Positions 39,917-48,052 of a DNA stretch of 64,000 nt are shown here, one piece after another. A program made the translations under genes and the position numbers. Source of the DNA: Fibrobacterota bacterium (GTDB taxonomy: Bacteria; Fibrobacterota; Fibrobacteria; UBA11236); assembly GCA_019509785.1 (NCBI GenBank), contig JAEKLQ010000042.1:1-64000 (forward strand), given 5' to 3'. The notes below the pieces were generated by a model. It ran no database searches. It saw only the letters and a program-made list of their open reading frames with translations, and was not told the origin of the DNA. Positions within the stretch are counted from its first letter, which is position 1, and each line of letters begins with the position of its first letter.

Positions 39917-40677
39917 AGCGGATGACCTGGTCCCTCGCTGCGGCCTTGCCGACCCTGCTCTTAGGCTTGGCCCGGGGCGAAGAGGCCCACCAATTCTCCC
40001 ACACCCAGCACGTGGTGAAGGAAGAATTGCAATGCTCCGATTGCCACGCCAAAACGATGAACTCCACCACCTTGGCGGGGGCCCGCGTGGGCCTTACCCT
40101 CCAGGCCTGCGAGAAATGCCATAGCGATGATTCCGCCTTCGCCACGCCGAAGCCGATCGTCATGAAGGATTCCGCCTTCCGGATCGTCCGGATGGAAGAC
40201 CCGACCCTCAAGTTCGATCATAAGGCCCACGTCACGGCGAAGGTCCAATGCACGGCCTGCCACGGCCAATTGGTCGCGGGCGATTCCTCCGCCCAAGGCG
40301 CGCCGAAGGTGAACCTGCTGACCATGAAGAACTGCATGGAATGCCATATGCAGAAGGCCGAGGTCGCGTGCCTAAGCTGCCATACCAAGACGGAAAAGCC
40401 CCTGACCCACATGAGCGCGGTCTGGCTGAAGAGCCAGGGCCACGGGCTGCAAGCGAACCTGGGCAAGGACTGCTCCATGTGCCACGACCAGGGAGCGGTC
40501 ACCACCTGCGAGGAGTGCCATGCCGGCACCGACGCCCGCAAGGTGCATGGCCTCAATTACCGCTTCAACCATGGCGCGGACGTGCGGTTCCACAAGATGG
40601 ATTGCGCGACCTGCCATGCCCCTCTCGATCAATTCTGCGCGGATTGCCATGAAGGCAAGGGAAAGGCAGCGAGGTGA
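39913..40677 (+). CDS. periplasmic nonahaem cytochrome c
   Basis: A 254-residue exported cytochrome with nine CxxCH sites (CSDCH, CEKCH, CTACH, CMECH, CLSCH, CSMCH, CEECH, CATCH, CADCH) and regularly spaced extra histidines (FSHTQHVV, FDHKAHV, FNHGADV) for bis-His ligation. It is similar in role and size to MtrA/OmaB, the periplasmic cytochrome that inserts in the barrel. The start overlaps the barrel stop (ATGA). One haem per about 28 residues makes a continuous wire likely. Confidence 0.93.
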   Translation: MKRMTWSLAAALPTLLLGLARGEEAHQFSHTQHVVKEELQCSDCHAKTMNSTTLAGARVGLTLQACEKCHSDDSAFATPKPIVMKDSAFRIVRMEDPTLKFDHKAHVTAKVQCTACHGQLVAGDSSAQGAPKVNLLTMKNCMECHMQKAEVACLSCHTKTEKPLTHMSAVWLKSQGHGLQANLGKDCSMCHDQGAVTTCEECHAGTDARKVHGLNYRFNHGADVRFHKMDCATCHAPLDQFCADCHEGKGKAAR

Positions 40678-40682
40678 ACGTC

Positions 40683-41438
40683 ATGCGAATGCAATTGACC
40701 CAGCCGTTGACATGCGCGCTTCTGATGTTGGCGGCCTGTAGCAGGATGGACGATACCGCGAAACCGGCCGAATCGTGCGACCTGTGCCACACGGCCCCCT
40801 TAAGCCGGGATGCGGTGCATCGTATGCACTTGAGCGTCCGCGCCGTGGCCGATTTCCCCTTCGCCGACACTTCCGCGGCCGCCAAGATGGGATTCGTGCA
40901 AAGCGCCACCGATACGACTTACCGTATCAAGGCGGATCCCGGCTTCAAGTTCGTGAGCGACAGCGCCAAGAACCAGGCAATGCTCGATCAGCAGACCCGG
41001 CTTCTCGGCTACGGCATCCAATGCTCGGACTGCCATAAGGGAGTCGACGCCGGATACGTCCGCAACGACGACGCGACCCACCGGAACGGGAAAAAGGATC
41101 CGTCCTTCAACGAGGATGCCTTGCTCGCGAAGCACTACGATGCCTCGGACACGGCCCATTACCTGGCCTCGGCCCCGCGCATGTCCTTCGATGGAACGAA
41201 TTGCAGCAACATCGCCTGCCACGGAGCGGGCCGTAAGTCGCTCAAGAAGGTCGAATGGCGGACCACCGCAGCGCTCAGCGATACCCTGTCTTGCATGGCC
41301 TGCCACGACACCCGCAATCATAACGTGGGCGTGAGCTGCGAACAGTGCCATCTGGACGTGACCCTGGATGGCAAAACCATCCATAACTTCCGGAAGCATC
41401 TCAATGACACGATCAGCTACGGGATCCGGAAACTCTGA
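40683..41438 (+). CDS. pentahaem cytochrome c lipoprotein with a CX4CH site
   Basis: A 251-residue lipoprotein (lipobox MLAAC) with haem sites CDLCH, CSDCH, CMACH, CEQCH and a CX4CH site (CSNIACH), the mix found in Geobacter-type CxxxxCH/CxxCH cytochromes. ATG 40683 is preceded by GAGGTGA at ideal distance; GTG 40674 is also in frame and overlaps the previous stop. Likely on the outer-membrane surface or inner leaflet next to the barrel. Confidence 0.88.
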   Translation: MRMQLTQPLTCALLMLAACSRMDDTAKPAESCDLCHTAPLSRDAVHRMHLSVRAVADFPFADTSAAAKMGFVQSATDTTYRIKADPGFKFVSDSAKNQAMLDQQTRLLGYGIQCSDCHKGVDAGYVRNDDATHRNGKKDPSFNEDALLAKHYDASDTAHYLASAPRMSFDGTNCSNIACHGAGRKSLKKVEWRTTAALSDTLSCMACHDTRNHNVGVSCEQCHLDVTLDGKTIHNFRKHLNDTISYGIRKL

Positions 41439-41475
41439 TGCAGGTCGAACGGTTTCCTTACAGGAGAAGCGAACA

Positions 41476-42849
41476 ATGAAAAAGCTACTGGTATTGATTC
41501 TCGCAGGGGTGACCGCGATGATCCTCCTGACCGGATGTAACGTCAAAGACGGCGTCGCGGGGCCTCCAGGCAAGGACGGCACCAACGGCGCCAACGGCGC
41601 GGACGCGAGCTTGTCCTGCCTCAAATGCCATACCGATTCCAACTTCGCGGTGAAGACAGATCAGTACAACTTTTCCAAACATTCCTTCGGGAACACCCGC
41701 GCCCGTGGCGAGGCGAACCGGTTCTGCGCCCGGTGCCATACCAACGAGGGTTTCCAGGAGATTACCTGGAACGGCATGCCGTGGGCGGCCGCCGAAATCC
41801 CCGATGGCACTAAGATCCAGTGCGAGACCTGCCATAAGATGGCGGGATTCGATTTCTCGCAGGACACCATCAACGCCATATTGCGGACCACCGATCCCGT
41901 GAAGCTGAATTACAACAATCAATTCACCCTGGCCGGGTGGACCACCCAGAAGGCCACCGACTTCGCGCAGGGCGGCTCCAAGGTGAACAACCTTTGCATC
42001 ACCTGCCACCAGATCCGAGGCTCCACCTCCTTCGAGTACACGGATACGGCCGCGGGCAAGCTCGTGACCAAGTCTTTCACGCAGATGGCGTACTTCCCGT
42101 TGGGAACGGCCATCCTCCCCGGCGACACCGCGACCGTCGCCAAAGGCAACCTCAAGCAGCCCACCGATTCCGTCGCCTACATGGCGGGCCGGAGCTTCTC
42201 GGTGCATGACGGCAACCAATCCAACGTCTTCTACGGCATCAACGGCTACGACTTCGGTTCGCCCATCTCCACCGCGCCCCGGCACCATGGGAAAGACGAC
42301 TGCACCGAATGCCATATGAACGCGTGGGATTCGACGACCCATACCGGCGGCCACTCCCTGATCATGAACGTCAAGGATGAGGCCTGCGCCGCCTGCCATA
42401 CGAACCTGGAGGATACGTTGAAATTGACCCAGGCCGTCGTCGCCGCCAAGATCACCGAATTGGGCGAAGCCATGGTGAAGCGGAAGATGGCCAAGAAGTC
42501 CACCAACGCCACCACCGGCGTGGTCTCCTACACCATCCTCGCCACCCACGATTTCTACGGCAAGCTGTACTCCAACAACCCGGCCGACTCCGCGGTGACT
42601 TATGCCGGCTTGACCACAGCCAACAAGACCGATACCGCGCTGGCCATCATCAAGTACATCAATATGGTTACCTATGCGAAGGACCCCGACCTGAAAAACC
42701 GTATCGGCCGCAAGTGGACCTACGGCGAATTGGGCGCGGCCTACAACTTCGGGTTCATCAACTCTGAGCTGACGAAGGGCGCCCACAACGACGAGTACAC
42801 GAGGAAGCTCTTGCAAGCCTCCATCGATTGGCTCGCCGCGCACCCTTAA
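41476..42849 (+). CDS. hexahaem cytochrome c lipoprotein with collagen-like linker
   Basis: A 457-residue lipoprotein (lipobox LLTGC) with a short collagen-like linker (GPPGKDGTNGANGAD) straight after the anchor and six CxxCH sites (CLKCH, CARCH, CETCH, CITCH, CTECH, CAACH) in the first 300 residues. The C-terminal 150 residues are haem-free. The linker would hold the haem head away from the membrane, consistent with a cell-surface terminal cytochrome such as OmcB/MtrC, though sequence alone does not show surface exposure. ATG behind AGGAGAAGC. A strong terminator follows. Confidence 0.9.
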   Translation: MKKLLVLILAGVTAMILLTGCNVKDGVAGPPGKDGTNGANGADASLSCLKCHTDSNFAVKTDQYNFSKHSFGNTRARGEANRFCARCHTNEGFQEITWNGMPWAAAEIPDGTKIQCETCHKMAGFDFSQDTINAILRTTDPVKLNYNNQFTLAGWTTQKATDFAQGGSKVNNLCITCHQIRGSTSFEYTDTAAGKLVTKSFTQMAYFPLGTAILPGDTATVAKGNLKQPTDSVAYMAGRSFSVHDGNQSNVFYGINGYDFGSPISTAPRHHGKDDCTECHMNAWDSTTHTGGHSLIMNVKDEACAACHTNLEDTLKLTQAVVAAKITELGEAMVKRKMAKKSTNATTGVVSYTILATHDFYGKLYSNNPADSAVTYAGLTTANKTDTALAIIKYINMVTYAKDPDLKNRIGRKWTYGELGAAYNFGFINSELTKGAHNDEYTRKLLQASIDWLAAHP

Positions 42850-42906
42850 GGGAAGCCTCCCTCCCCGGCCCTTTCCTGGAGGGCATACGGGGAGCCTCGA
42901 GGAGGG

Positions 42907-42939
42907 AAGCCCCGGCCGAGGTATTCGGCCGGGGCTTTT
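42907..42939 (+). terminator. rho-independent terminator of the porin-cytochrome operon
   Basis: A 12-bp perfect stem (AGCCCCGGCCGA with TCGGCCGGGGCT) and 5-base loop followed by TTTTG, 57 bases after the hexahaem stop and just before the convergent membrane-protein gene. Confidence 0.93.
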
Positions 42940-42948
42940 TGTTGACCA

Positions 42949-43473
42949 TTACCCTTGCGACTTGGCGGATTTCAGGGCACGTTCGACCCGGGTCTCTTCA
43001 TCCGGTTGGCCCTCGTCGAGACGATTGAAGTCGCCCCGCAGCGCCTTCAAGGCGATGCGTTCGCGGTTGATTTCGCGCTGCGTACGGATGCCCAGGCGGC
43101 GCATGAACAATACCGGCGGGGCCCACCCGAACAGGGCGAAGGCCAGCAACATGGCCCCGGCTATGGCGGACATCGCGGTAAGCCTGCGATGTATGGTCGT
43201 TCCGAGTATCAACCCCACCCATACGAAGCTTCCGGCGCCGGCCATCAGGGCCCGCTCGACCGGCCATTCGGAATCCAATTCCATGAGACGGCGGCTGATG
43301 GCGGACGGATCCGATTTCGCATACTTGCGGACCGATTCGCGGATCCCCTTGTCGATGCGCTCCAAGTCCTGCTTAAAGGTAAGGCGTCGAATGCGATCCG
43401 GTTCGGGTTCTACAGATGCGTCTTCGAGTCGGTTGAAAGATCCCTGGTTCTGGGCAGGCGAGTTCGATGGCAT
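42949..43473 (-). CDS. two-helix membrane protein of unknown function
   Basis: A 174-residue protein with a charged N-terminal helix (about 25-70), two membrane helices (about 77-95 and 100-120) and a basic cytoplasmic tail (REINRERIALKALRGDFNRL). ATG follows AAGGGGGACC. It converges on the hexahaem gene. I recognise no family; the layout suggests a small inner-membrane protein with both ends in the cytoplasm. Confidence 0.7.
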   Translation of the reverse strand: MPSNSPAQNQGSFNRLEDASVEPEPDRIRRLTFKQDLERIDKGIRESVRKYAKSDPSAISRRLMELDSEWPVERALMAGAGSFVWVGLILGTTIHRRLTAMSAIAGAMLLAFALFGWAPPVLFMRRLGIRTQREINRERIALKALRGDFNRLDEGQPDEETRVERALKSAKSQG

Positions 43474-43790
43474 GGGTCCCCCTTTTTTTTGGCTCCCCTG
43501 AAAATCGGTAATGCGGGGCCGGTAGGGTAGCGAATCCCAGCCAGTTCACGTCCTGACCCGGGAATTGGGCCGCCCCGTCTCGCCTCCTTGCCGATGCTGC
43601 TTCCGGTCCGCTTCTTGCTCAATCCTGAAGGAGGTCAGGCAGACAATGGGATATCATGGCGCAAAACCCTTTTTCCGAACCCGGTCCGCCCTCCTTATTG
43701 ATTTCGACTTATTGGCGGCCGCGCCATTTTGGCGCAAGCCCTGAAATAATGTCAGGAACGTCGGCTTAATCCCGGAGAAAGCGAACCGAA
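43474..43790. other. control region upstream of cytochrome c maturation genes
   Basis: About 317 bases without a gene. It holds the dyad at 43721-43735 and a half-site TGGCGCAA (43667-43674). A sigma-54-like pair with a poor -24 (CGGTCC, five bases, TTGCT, 43604-43619) is also present. No clear sigma-70 promoter. Confidence 0.5.
43721..43735. promoter_or_regulatory. dyad upstream of cytochrome c maturation operon
   Basis: Perfect 6-bp arms GCGCCA and TGGCGC around TTT. The right half continues as TGGCGCAAG, matching TGTCGCAAG of the dyad at 10222-10242 in eight of nine positions, so both may be bound by the same protein. It is 56 bases before the ATG at 43791. Confidence 0.5.
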
Positions 43791-44585
43791 ATGAACACCA
43801 GCGACAAAAACTCCGCCCGCAAACGGCCCGCCCGCATCAGCAATGCCGCCCGACTGCGCATCTTCATCGGCGCCGGCCTGTTCCTGTCGGCCGCCATCCT
43901 GGTCACGAGCTGCCGGGAAGACACCAAGAAGCACAGCTTTACCGAGGTGAAGGGTTTCAACACGCCGGTGCAGAGCCAGGATATCTCCCTGCCCGCCACG
44001 CCTTCCGAAGCCCCCCCGGACATCCCGGCCCATGCCGGCTTGGCCGGGAAGATGGGCGACGGCGCGGCGATTCCCGATATCCCCGCCCATGCCGGCCTGG
44101 CCAGCAAGGCTGCCGCCGGCGCCGCCGCGCCCGCAGCCGCATCCGCCGAAGCGTCGGCCCATCTCGCCTGGCAATTGCCGAAGGGCTGGACCGCCCAGCC
44201 GGGTTCGGGCATGTACTACGCGATCATCAAGACCTCGTCCGATGCCTCCGCCAGCGAAATCGGGGTGCTCTCCCTGCCCGGCGAAGCGGGAGGGTTGCAG
44301 GCGAACGCGGAGCGGTGGATGGGCCAACTGGGCCTGAAGAACTCGGCGGATGAAGTTTCATCCCTGCTCTCCAATTCCCGCCGCTTCAAGAGCACGGGTA
44401 ACCTGGACGTTACCCTGCTCGATTTCGCTTCCGCCGTGAAGGGGGACGACGCCTCCAGCATGATGGTCGCCATCGCCAAGCCGGCCGGCGACTCTTACTT
44501 CATCAAGATGGTCGGGAAGAAATCGGTGTTGGCCAAGCACCGGCAGGAATTCGCCTCCCTCTGCAACACGCTGGTGTACGAATGA
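43791..44585 (+). CDS. lipoprotein heading the cytochrome c maturation operon
   Basis: A 264-residue lipoprotein (lipobox VTSC, about Cys 41) with a low-complexity linker containing the duplicated unit PDIPAHAGLA (about residues 80-110) and an Ala-rich stretch, then a folded domain (about 125-264, LAWQLPKGWTAQPGSGMYYA). The domain recalls small lipoproteins found next to resB in other phyla, but no function is known. ATG behind GGAGAAAG. It overlaps resB by ATGA. Confidence 0.78.
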   Translation: MNTSDKNSARKRPARISNAARLRIFIGAGLFLSAAILVTSCREDTKKHSFTEVKGFNTPVQSQDISLPATPSEAPPDIPAHAGLAGKMGDGAAIPDIPAHAGLASKAAAGAAAPAAASAEASAHLAWQLPKGWTAQPGSGMYYAIIKTSSDASASEIGVLSLPGEAGGLQANAERWMGQLGLKNSADEVSSLLSNSRRFKSTGNLDVTLLDFASAVKGDDASSMMVAIAKPAGDSYFIKMVGKKSVLAKHRQEFASLCNTLVYE

Positions 44586-45775
44586 ACGTCCCCATCCCCC
44601 GCCCCGGCCTGCGGGGCATGTTGCCTAGGCTCGCTTCCTTGCGCATCTCCGTGATCTGCATCGCGCTCCTTTTCATACTCACGGCCTGGGGCACGGTCTA
44701 CCAGGCCGAGCACGGCCTGTATGCGTCCCAGACGCGCTTCTTCCATTCCTGGTTCTTCCTGGTTTGGGGGGTGATCCCCTTTCCGGGGGCGCAAGCCGTC
44801 ATCCTCGCGTTGTTCGTGAACCTATTGGCTTCCATGGTCTTCCGGGTGAAATATTCGCTCGGGAACCTCGGCAACGTCGTGACCCATGCCGGCATCCTGT
44901 TCCTGCTGGTCGGCTCATTCATCACCTACCACTACGCGCAGGAATCCTACCTGCCGTTGGCGGAAAAGGAAGTCTCCAACGTCTCCCTCGATCGACGCGT
45001 CTGGGAGCTCGCCGCCTGGCAGGAGGCCGGGGCCGAGAGGAAGGTAACCGCCGTGGAACTGGGCCCGGACCAGGCGGGCCGGGAAATCGATTTCAGCGAG
45101 TACGGCCTCAAGGCGGTCGTCTCCAACTATTACCGCAATTGCAAGCTGGAGGAAGGCGCGGGCGCGCAGGCCGGATCAGTCAAACTCTCCCCCCGAAGCC
45201 CGGCCCAGGATCCGGAGGACAATACCGCCGGCGCCGTTCTTCGGGTCGGGAAGACGGATGGGAGCGAGCAAGAAGTCCTTCTCTACGGGGGACAGGACGA
45301 GCCCGTGCGGGTGGCGTCCGGCAACGGCGCGGTCCGCATCGCCTTGCGCCAGCAACGGCATCCGCTACCGATGACGATAAGGCTATTGGACGTGCGCAAA
45401 AAAGATTACCCCGGCACCGGCATCGCCCGCAGTTACGAAAGCGACGTTGAAGTCGAGAGCGATGGCGTGACCTTCAAGACGCGCATCTACATGAATCATC
45501 CTCTCCACTACAAGGGCTTCATCTTCTACCAATCCTCGTACGCCGCGAACGCGCAGGGCAGGGAAACCTCCGTCTTCGCCGTAGTGGAGAACCGGGGCCG
45601 GCTCGTCCCTTACATCTCCGGCGGACTGGTATTCGGGGGCATGGTCCTGCATTTCCTGATGATGCTTTTCGGATACGGGAGCCGCCCGGGGGGCAAGGGC
45701 TCCGCGGACTTGAACGGTTCCGCGGCCTCGACCCGACGCGGCCAGGGCACCCGCAAACTCGAGGTCATGAAATGA
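44582..45775 (+). CDS. resB: ResB/Ccs1-like cytochrome c maturation protein
   Basis: A 397-residue inner-membrane protein of System II cytochrome c biogenesis. Helices at about 22-42, 62-90 and 98-118 and a large periplasmic domain, then the diagnostic HYKGFIFYQSSY motif and a last helix (about 345-365). With CcsA it exports haem and attaches it to apocytochromes. It overlaps both neighbours by ATGA, so the three are coupled. Confidence 0.93.
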   Translation: MNVPIPRPGLRGMLPRLASLRISVICIALLFILTAWGTVYQAEHGLYASQTRFFHSWFFLVWGVIPFPGAQAVILALFVNLLASMVFRVKYSLGNLGNVVTHAGILFLLVGSFITYHYAQESYLPLAEKEVSNVSLDRRVWELAAWQEAGAERKVTAVELGPDQAGREIDFSEYGLKAVVSNYYRNCKLEEGAGAQAGSVKLSPRSPAQDPEDNTAGAVLRVGKTDGSEQEVLLYGGQDEPVRVASGNGAVRIALRQQRHPLPMTIRLLDVRKKDYPGTGIARSYESDVEVESDGVTFKTRIYMNHPLHYKGFIFYQSSYAANAQGRETSVFAVVENRGRLVPYISGGLVFGGMVLHFLMMLFGYGSRPGGKGSADLNGSAASTRRGQGTRKLEVMK

Positions 45776-47715
45776 AAATTGGAAACTTCCTAGCGGCCCT
45801 GGCTGTCCCGCTCTTGGCCGCTTTCACGCTTGGCGCCGCCGCCGATGTCCCGCTGGACGCCTTCAAAGCCCTTCCCATCATGGATGGCGGCCGGGTCAAG
45901 CCGCTGGACACCTATGCCCGCGCGACCTTGCTTCAACTCAGCTCCAAAAGCAGCTACCACGGCAAACCCGCCATCGCCTGGCTGGCCAAGCTGATGTTCG
46001 ATCCGCGGGGGGCCGTGGACGATAAGGTTTTCCGCATCAACAATCCCGAAGTCGCCTATTCCTTGGGGATAGAACCCCAGTCCGACAGCCGCTATGCTTT
46101 CGCCCAATTGGGCCCGGCCATCGACAAGCTCTTCGAACTCGCCGAGGCGGCGTCCCGGGTGGATGAGAAACAGCGCACGCCGGTGGAGTCCGAGCTGCTC
46201 CGGGTAGCGAACAACATGAACCTGTACGTCGCGGACATGAACGCGTTTTCCTTCTGCTTCCCGAGCCCGGAATTCCGGGTCGATACGGCCACGGCCCGGG
46301 CCTTGGGCCTGGAAGCGAAGACCGGGCCCTACAGCTATATGGATCTTCGCTCGCATATGGGGGCCATCGGCATGATGGTGCGGCCCCTGATGGGCGGGGA
46401 AGGCGGACCGGGCGGCGGTCCTTTCGCCGGCCCGAGCGGCGGCCACGGAAAGGATCCCGCCTCCTGGACTCCCGCCGAGCAGGAAGCCATGCGCCTGTTC
46501 CAGACCTTCGCCAACTGGAGCGAACATTATCGCCAATACGTTTTCCCGCTCGTCCCTCCCGGCGAAGGCCGCGAGGAAATGTGGCAAAGCCCTTGGGACC
46601 TGGTCTCGCGGCCCAATATGGATTCGGCCTACCGGGCCGCGGTGGCCGATCTCGGAACCATGGGGCGAAGTTACGCGGCGGGACGGCCGGACGAGTTCAA
46701 TCAGGCCGTGATCCGCTTCGCCGGCTTCGTGGCGGCCCGGAACCATGGCGCGTCTAAGGAGAATTCGCGCAACCTGGAGCTGTTCTATAACGCTTTGGCC
46801 CCTTTCTATCTCGCGAAGATCCTCTATGGCTTCGCCATCCTCGCGTCCTTGATCGCGATCATGGCCATGCGGCGTTGGACCTATTGGCCGGGGGTCGCGC
46901 TCTTGGCCGCCGGCGTCGCCGTCCATGCGACGGGCATCGGCCTCCGGGTCGCCATCGGCGGACGGGCGCCCATCACCAACCTGTTCGAGACCTTCCTTTT
47001 CGTGGCCTGCGTGGGGGCCATGCTCGGCCTGGCCCTGGAGTTCTACAACCGCAAGGCTTTCGGGATCCTGGTGGGATCGATAACCGGGTTCCTGGTGCTC
47101 ATGCTCTCCGGCCGTTACGATACCGACGGCGATACCATCGGCGTATTGGTGGCGGTGCTGAACTCGAATTTCTGGCTTTCCACCCACGTCGTCACCATCA
47201 GCCTGGGATACGCGGGCTTTTGCATGGCCGGGGTGCTGGGCCATCTTTTCATCATCCAGAAGATCGTCAACGATCTGAACCAGGAAAAGCTGGACGCCTT
47301 GACCCGCATGACCTACGGCGTGCTCGCCTTCGGGCTCATCTTCGCCCTGATCGGAACCGTGTTGGGCGGGGTCTGGGCGGATCAGTCCTGGGGACGCTTC
47401 TGGGGCTGGGATCCGAAGGAGAACGGGGCTTTGATGATCGTACTCTGGGGCATCTTGCTGTTTCACGCCAAGCCGGCCCGCCTTATCGAGGATTTGGGAA
47501 TGGCGGTAGGTTCGGTGCTGGGCATTATCGTGGTCATGATGGCGTGGTTCGGGATCAATCTGCTCGGGGTGGGCCTGCATTCCTACGGCTTCACCTCGGG
47601 AGTGGCCACGGCCCTCTCGACCTATGTCGCCCTCGAAACCGTCTTTTTGGCCGGGTCCTTGTACCTGATCAAGCGCAAAGAGATAAACCAGCGCCTTTTA
47701 AGCCACCCTTCTTGA
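45772..47715 (+). CDS. ccsA: CcsA/ResC-like haem transporter of cytochrome c maturation
   Basis: A 647-residue protein. The N-terminal 330 residues include a signal anchor and a large periplasmic region; the C-terminal part has eight or so membrane helices with the haem-handling tryptophan-rich motif WGRFWGWDPKEN (about 540-551) and conserved histidines. It attaches haem with ResB. The operon is needed for the more than 25 haem sites coded in this window. Its stop lies in the first copy of a 17-base tandem repeat. Confidence 0.94.
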   Translation: MKIGNFLAALAVPLLAAFTLGAAADVPLDAFKALPIMDGGRVKPLDTYARATLLQLSSKSSYHGKPAIAWLAKLMFDPRGAVDDKVFRINNPEVAYSLGIEPQSDSRYAFAQLGPAIDKLFELAEAASRVDEKQRTPVESELLRVANNMNLYVADMNAFSFCFPSPEFRVDTATARALGLEAKTGPYSYMDLRSHMGAIGMMVRPLMGGEGGPGGGPFAGPSGGHGKDPASWTPAEQEAMRLFQTFANWSEHYRQYVFPLVPPGEGREEMWQSPWDLVSRPNMDSAYRAAVADLGTMGRSYAAGRPDEFNQAVIRFAGFVAARNHGASKENSRNLELFYNALAPFYLAKILYGFAILASLIAIMAMRRWTYWPGVALLAAGVAVHATGIGLRVAIGGRAPITNLFETFLFVACVGAMLGLALEFYNRKAFGILVGSITGFLVLMLSGRYDTDGDTIGVLVAVLNSNFWLSTHVVTISLGYAGFCMAGVLGHLFIIQKIVNDLNQEKLDALTRMTYGVLAFGLIFALIGTVLGGVWADQSWGRFWGWDPKENGALMIVLWGILLFHAKPARLIEDLGMAVGSVLGIIVVMMAWFGINLLGVGLHSYGFTSGVATALSTYVALETVFLAGSLYLIKRKEINQRLLSHPS

Positions 47716-47733
47716 AAAGCCACCCTTCCTGAA
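47700..47733 (+). repeat. 17-base tandem duplication at the ccsA stop
   Basis: AAGCCACCCTTCTTGAA is followed at once by AAGCCACCCTTCCTGAA with one base difference; the ccsA stop TGA lies in the first copy. A recent slippage event is the simplest reading. Confidence 0.8.
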
Positions 47734-48052
47734 AATCGCCGGCGTCGGGCCACCTTGGCTCGCTACGCCGGAAACCCAACGGAATAGCGACATTTCGGGG
47801 AAGTAGCGCGTCCAAACCTCGGGCGAGGCGGAACCGGGTCGCTTTTTCCCAATTTTCATACCCGCATGAGCTCAAAGTTTTGAAACAACCACGAGTCTGC
47901 AAATGACCCATGCCCGATAGGCGGCGGCCAAGCGGGGATGATGCGAGGATCCGGATTGCTACTTTTCCATGATGGCCTTTCCCGCGTCGGGGAGAATCCG
48001 CCTAAGCCGTCGCGAATGCCCAATTGCGGCATCGAACAAAGGGACAACGTAA
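47734..48052. other. adhesin upstream region, no gene seen
   Basis: About 320 bases. No supported reading frame, sigma-54 element or strong dyad. The adhesin promoter is presumably here but I could not identify it. Confidence 0.5.

Noticed and set aside
43604-43619. Sigma-54 promoter for the cytochrome maturation operon
   Set aside because: Spacing is right (GG-N10-GC) but the -24 reads CGGTCC and it is 170 bases from the gene with no dyad upstream; GG-N10-GC alone is common in GC-rich DNA.
45790-47580. 596-codon minus-strand open frame opposite ccsA
   Set aside because: Antisense shadow; His/Asp/Gly-rich low-complexity product and no start signal.
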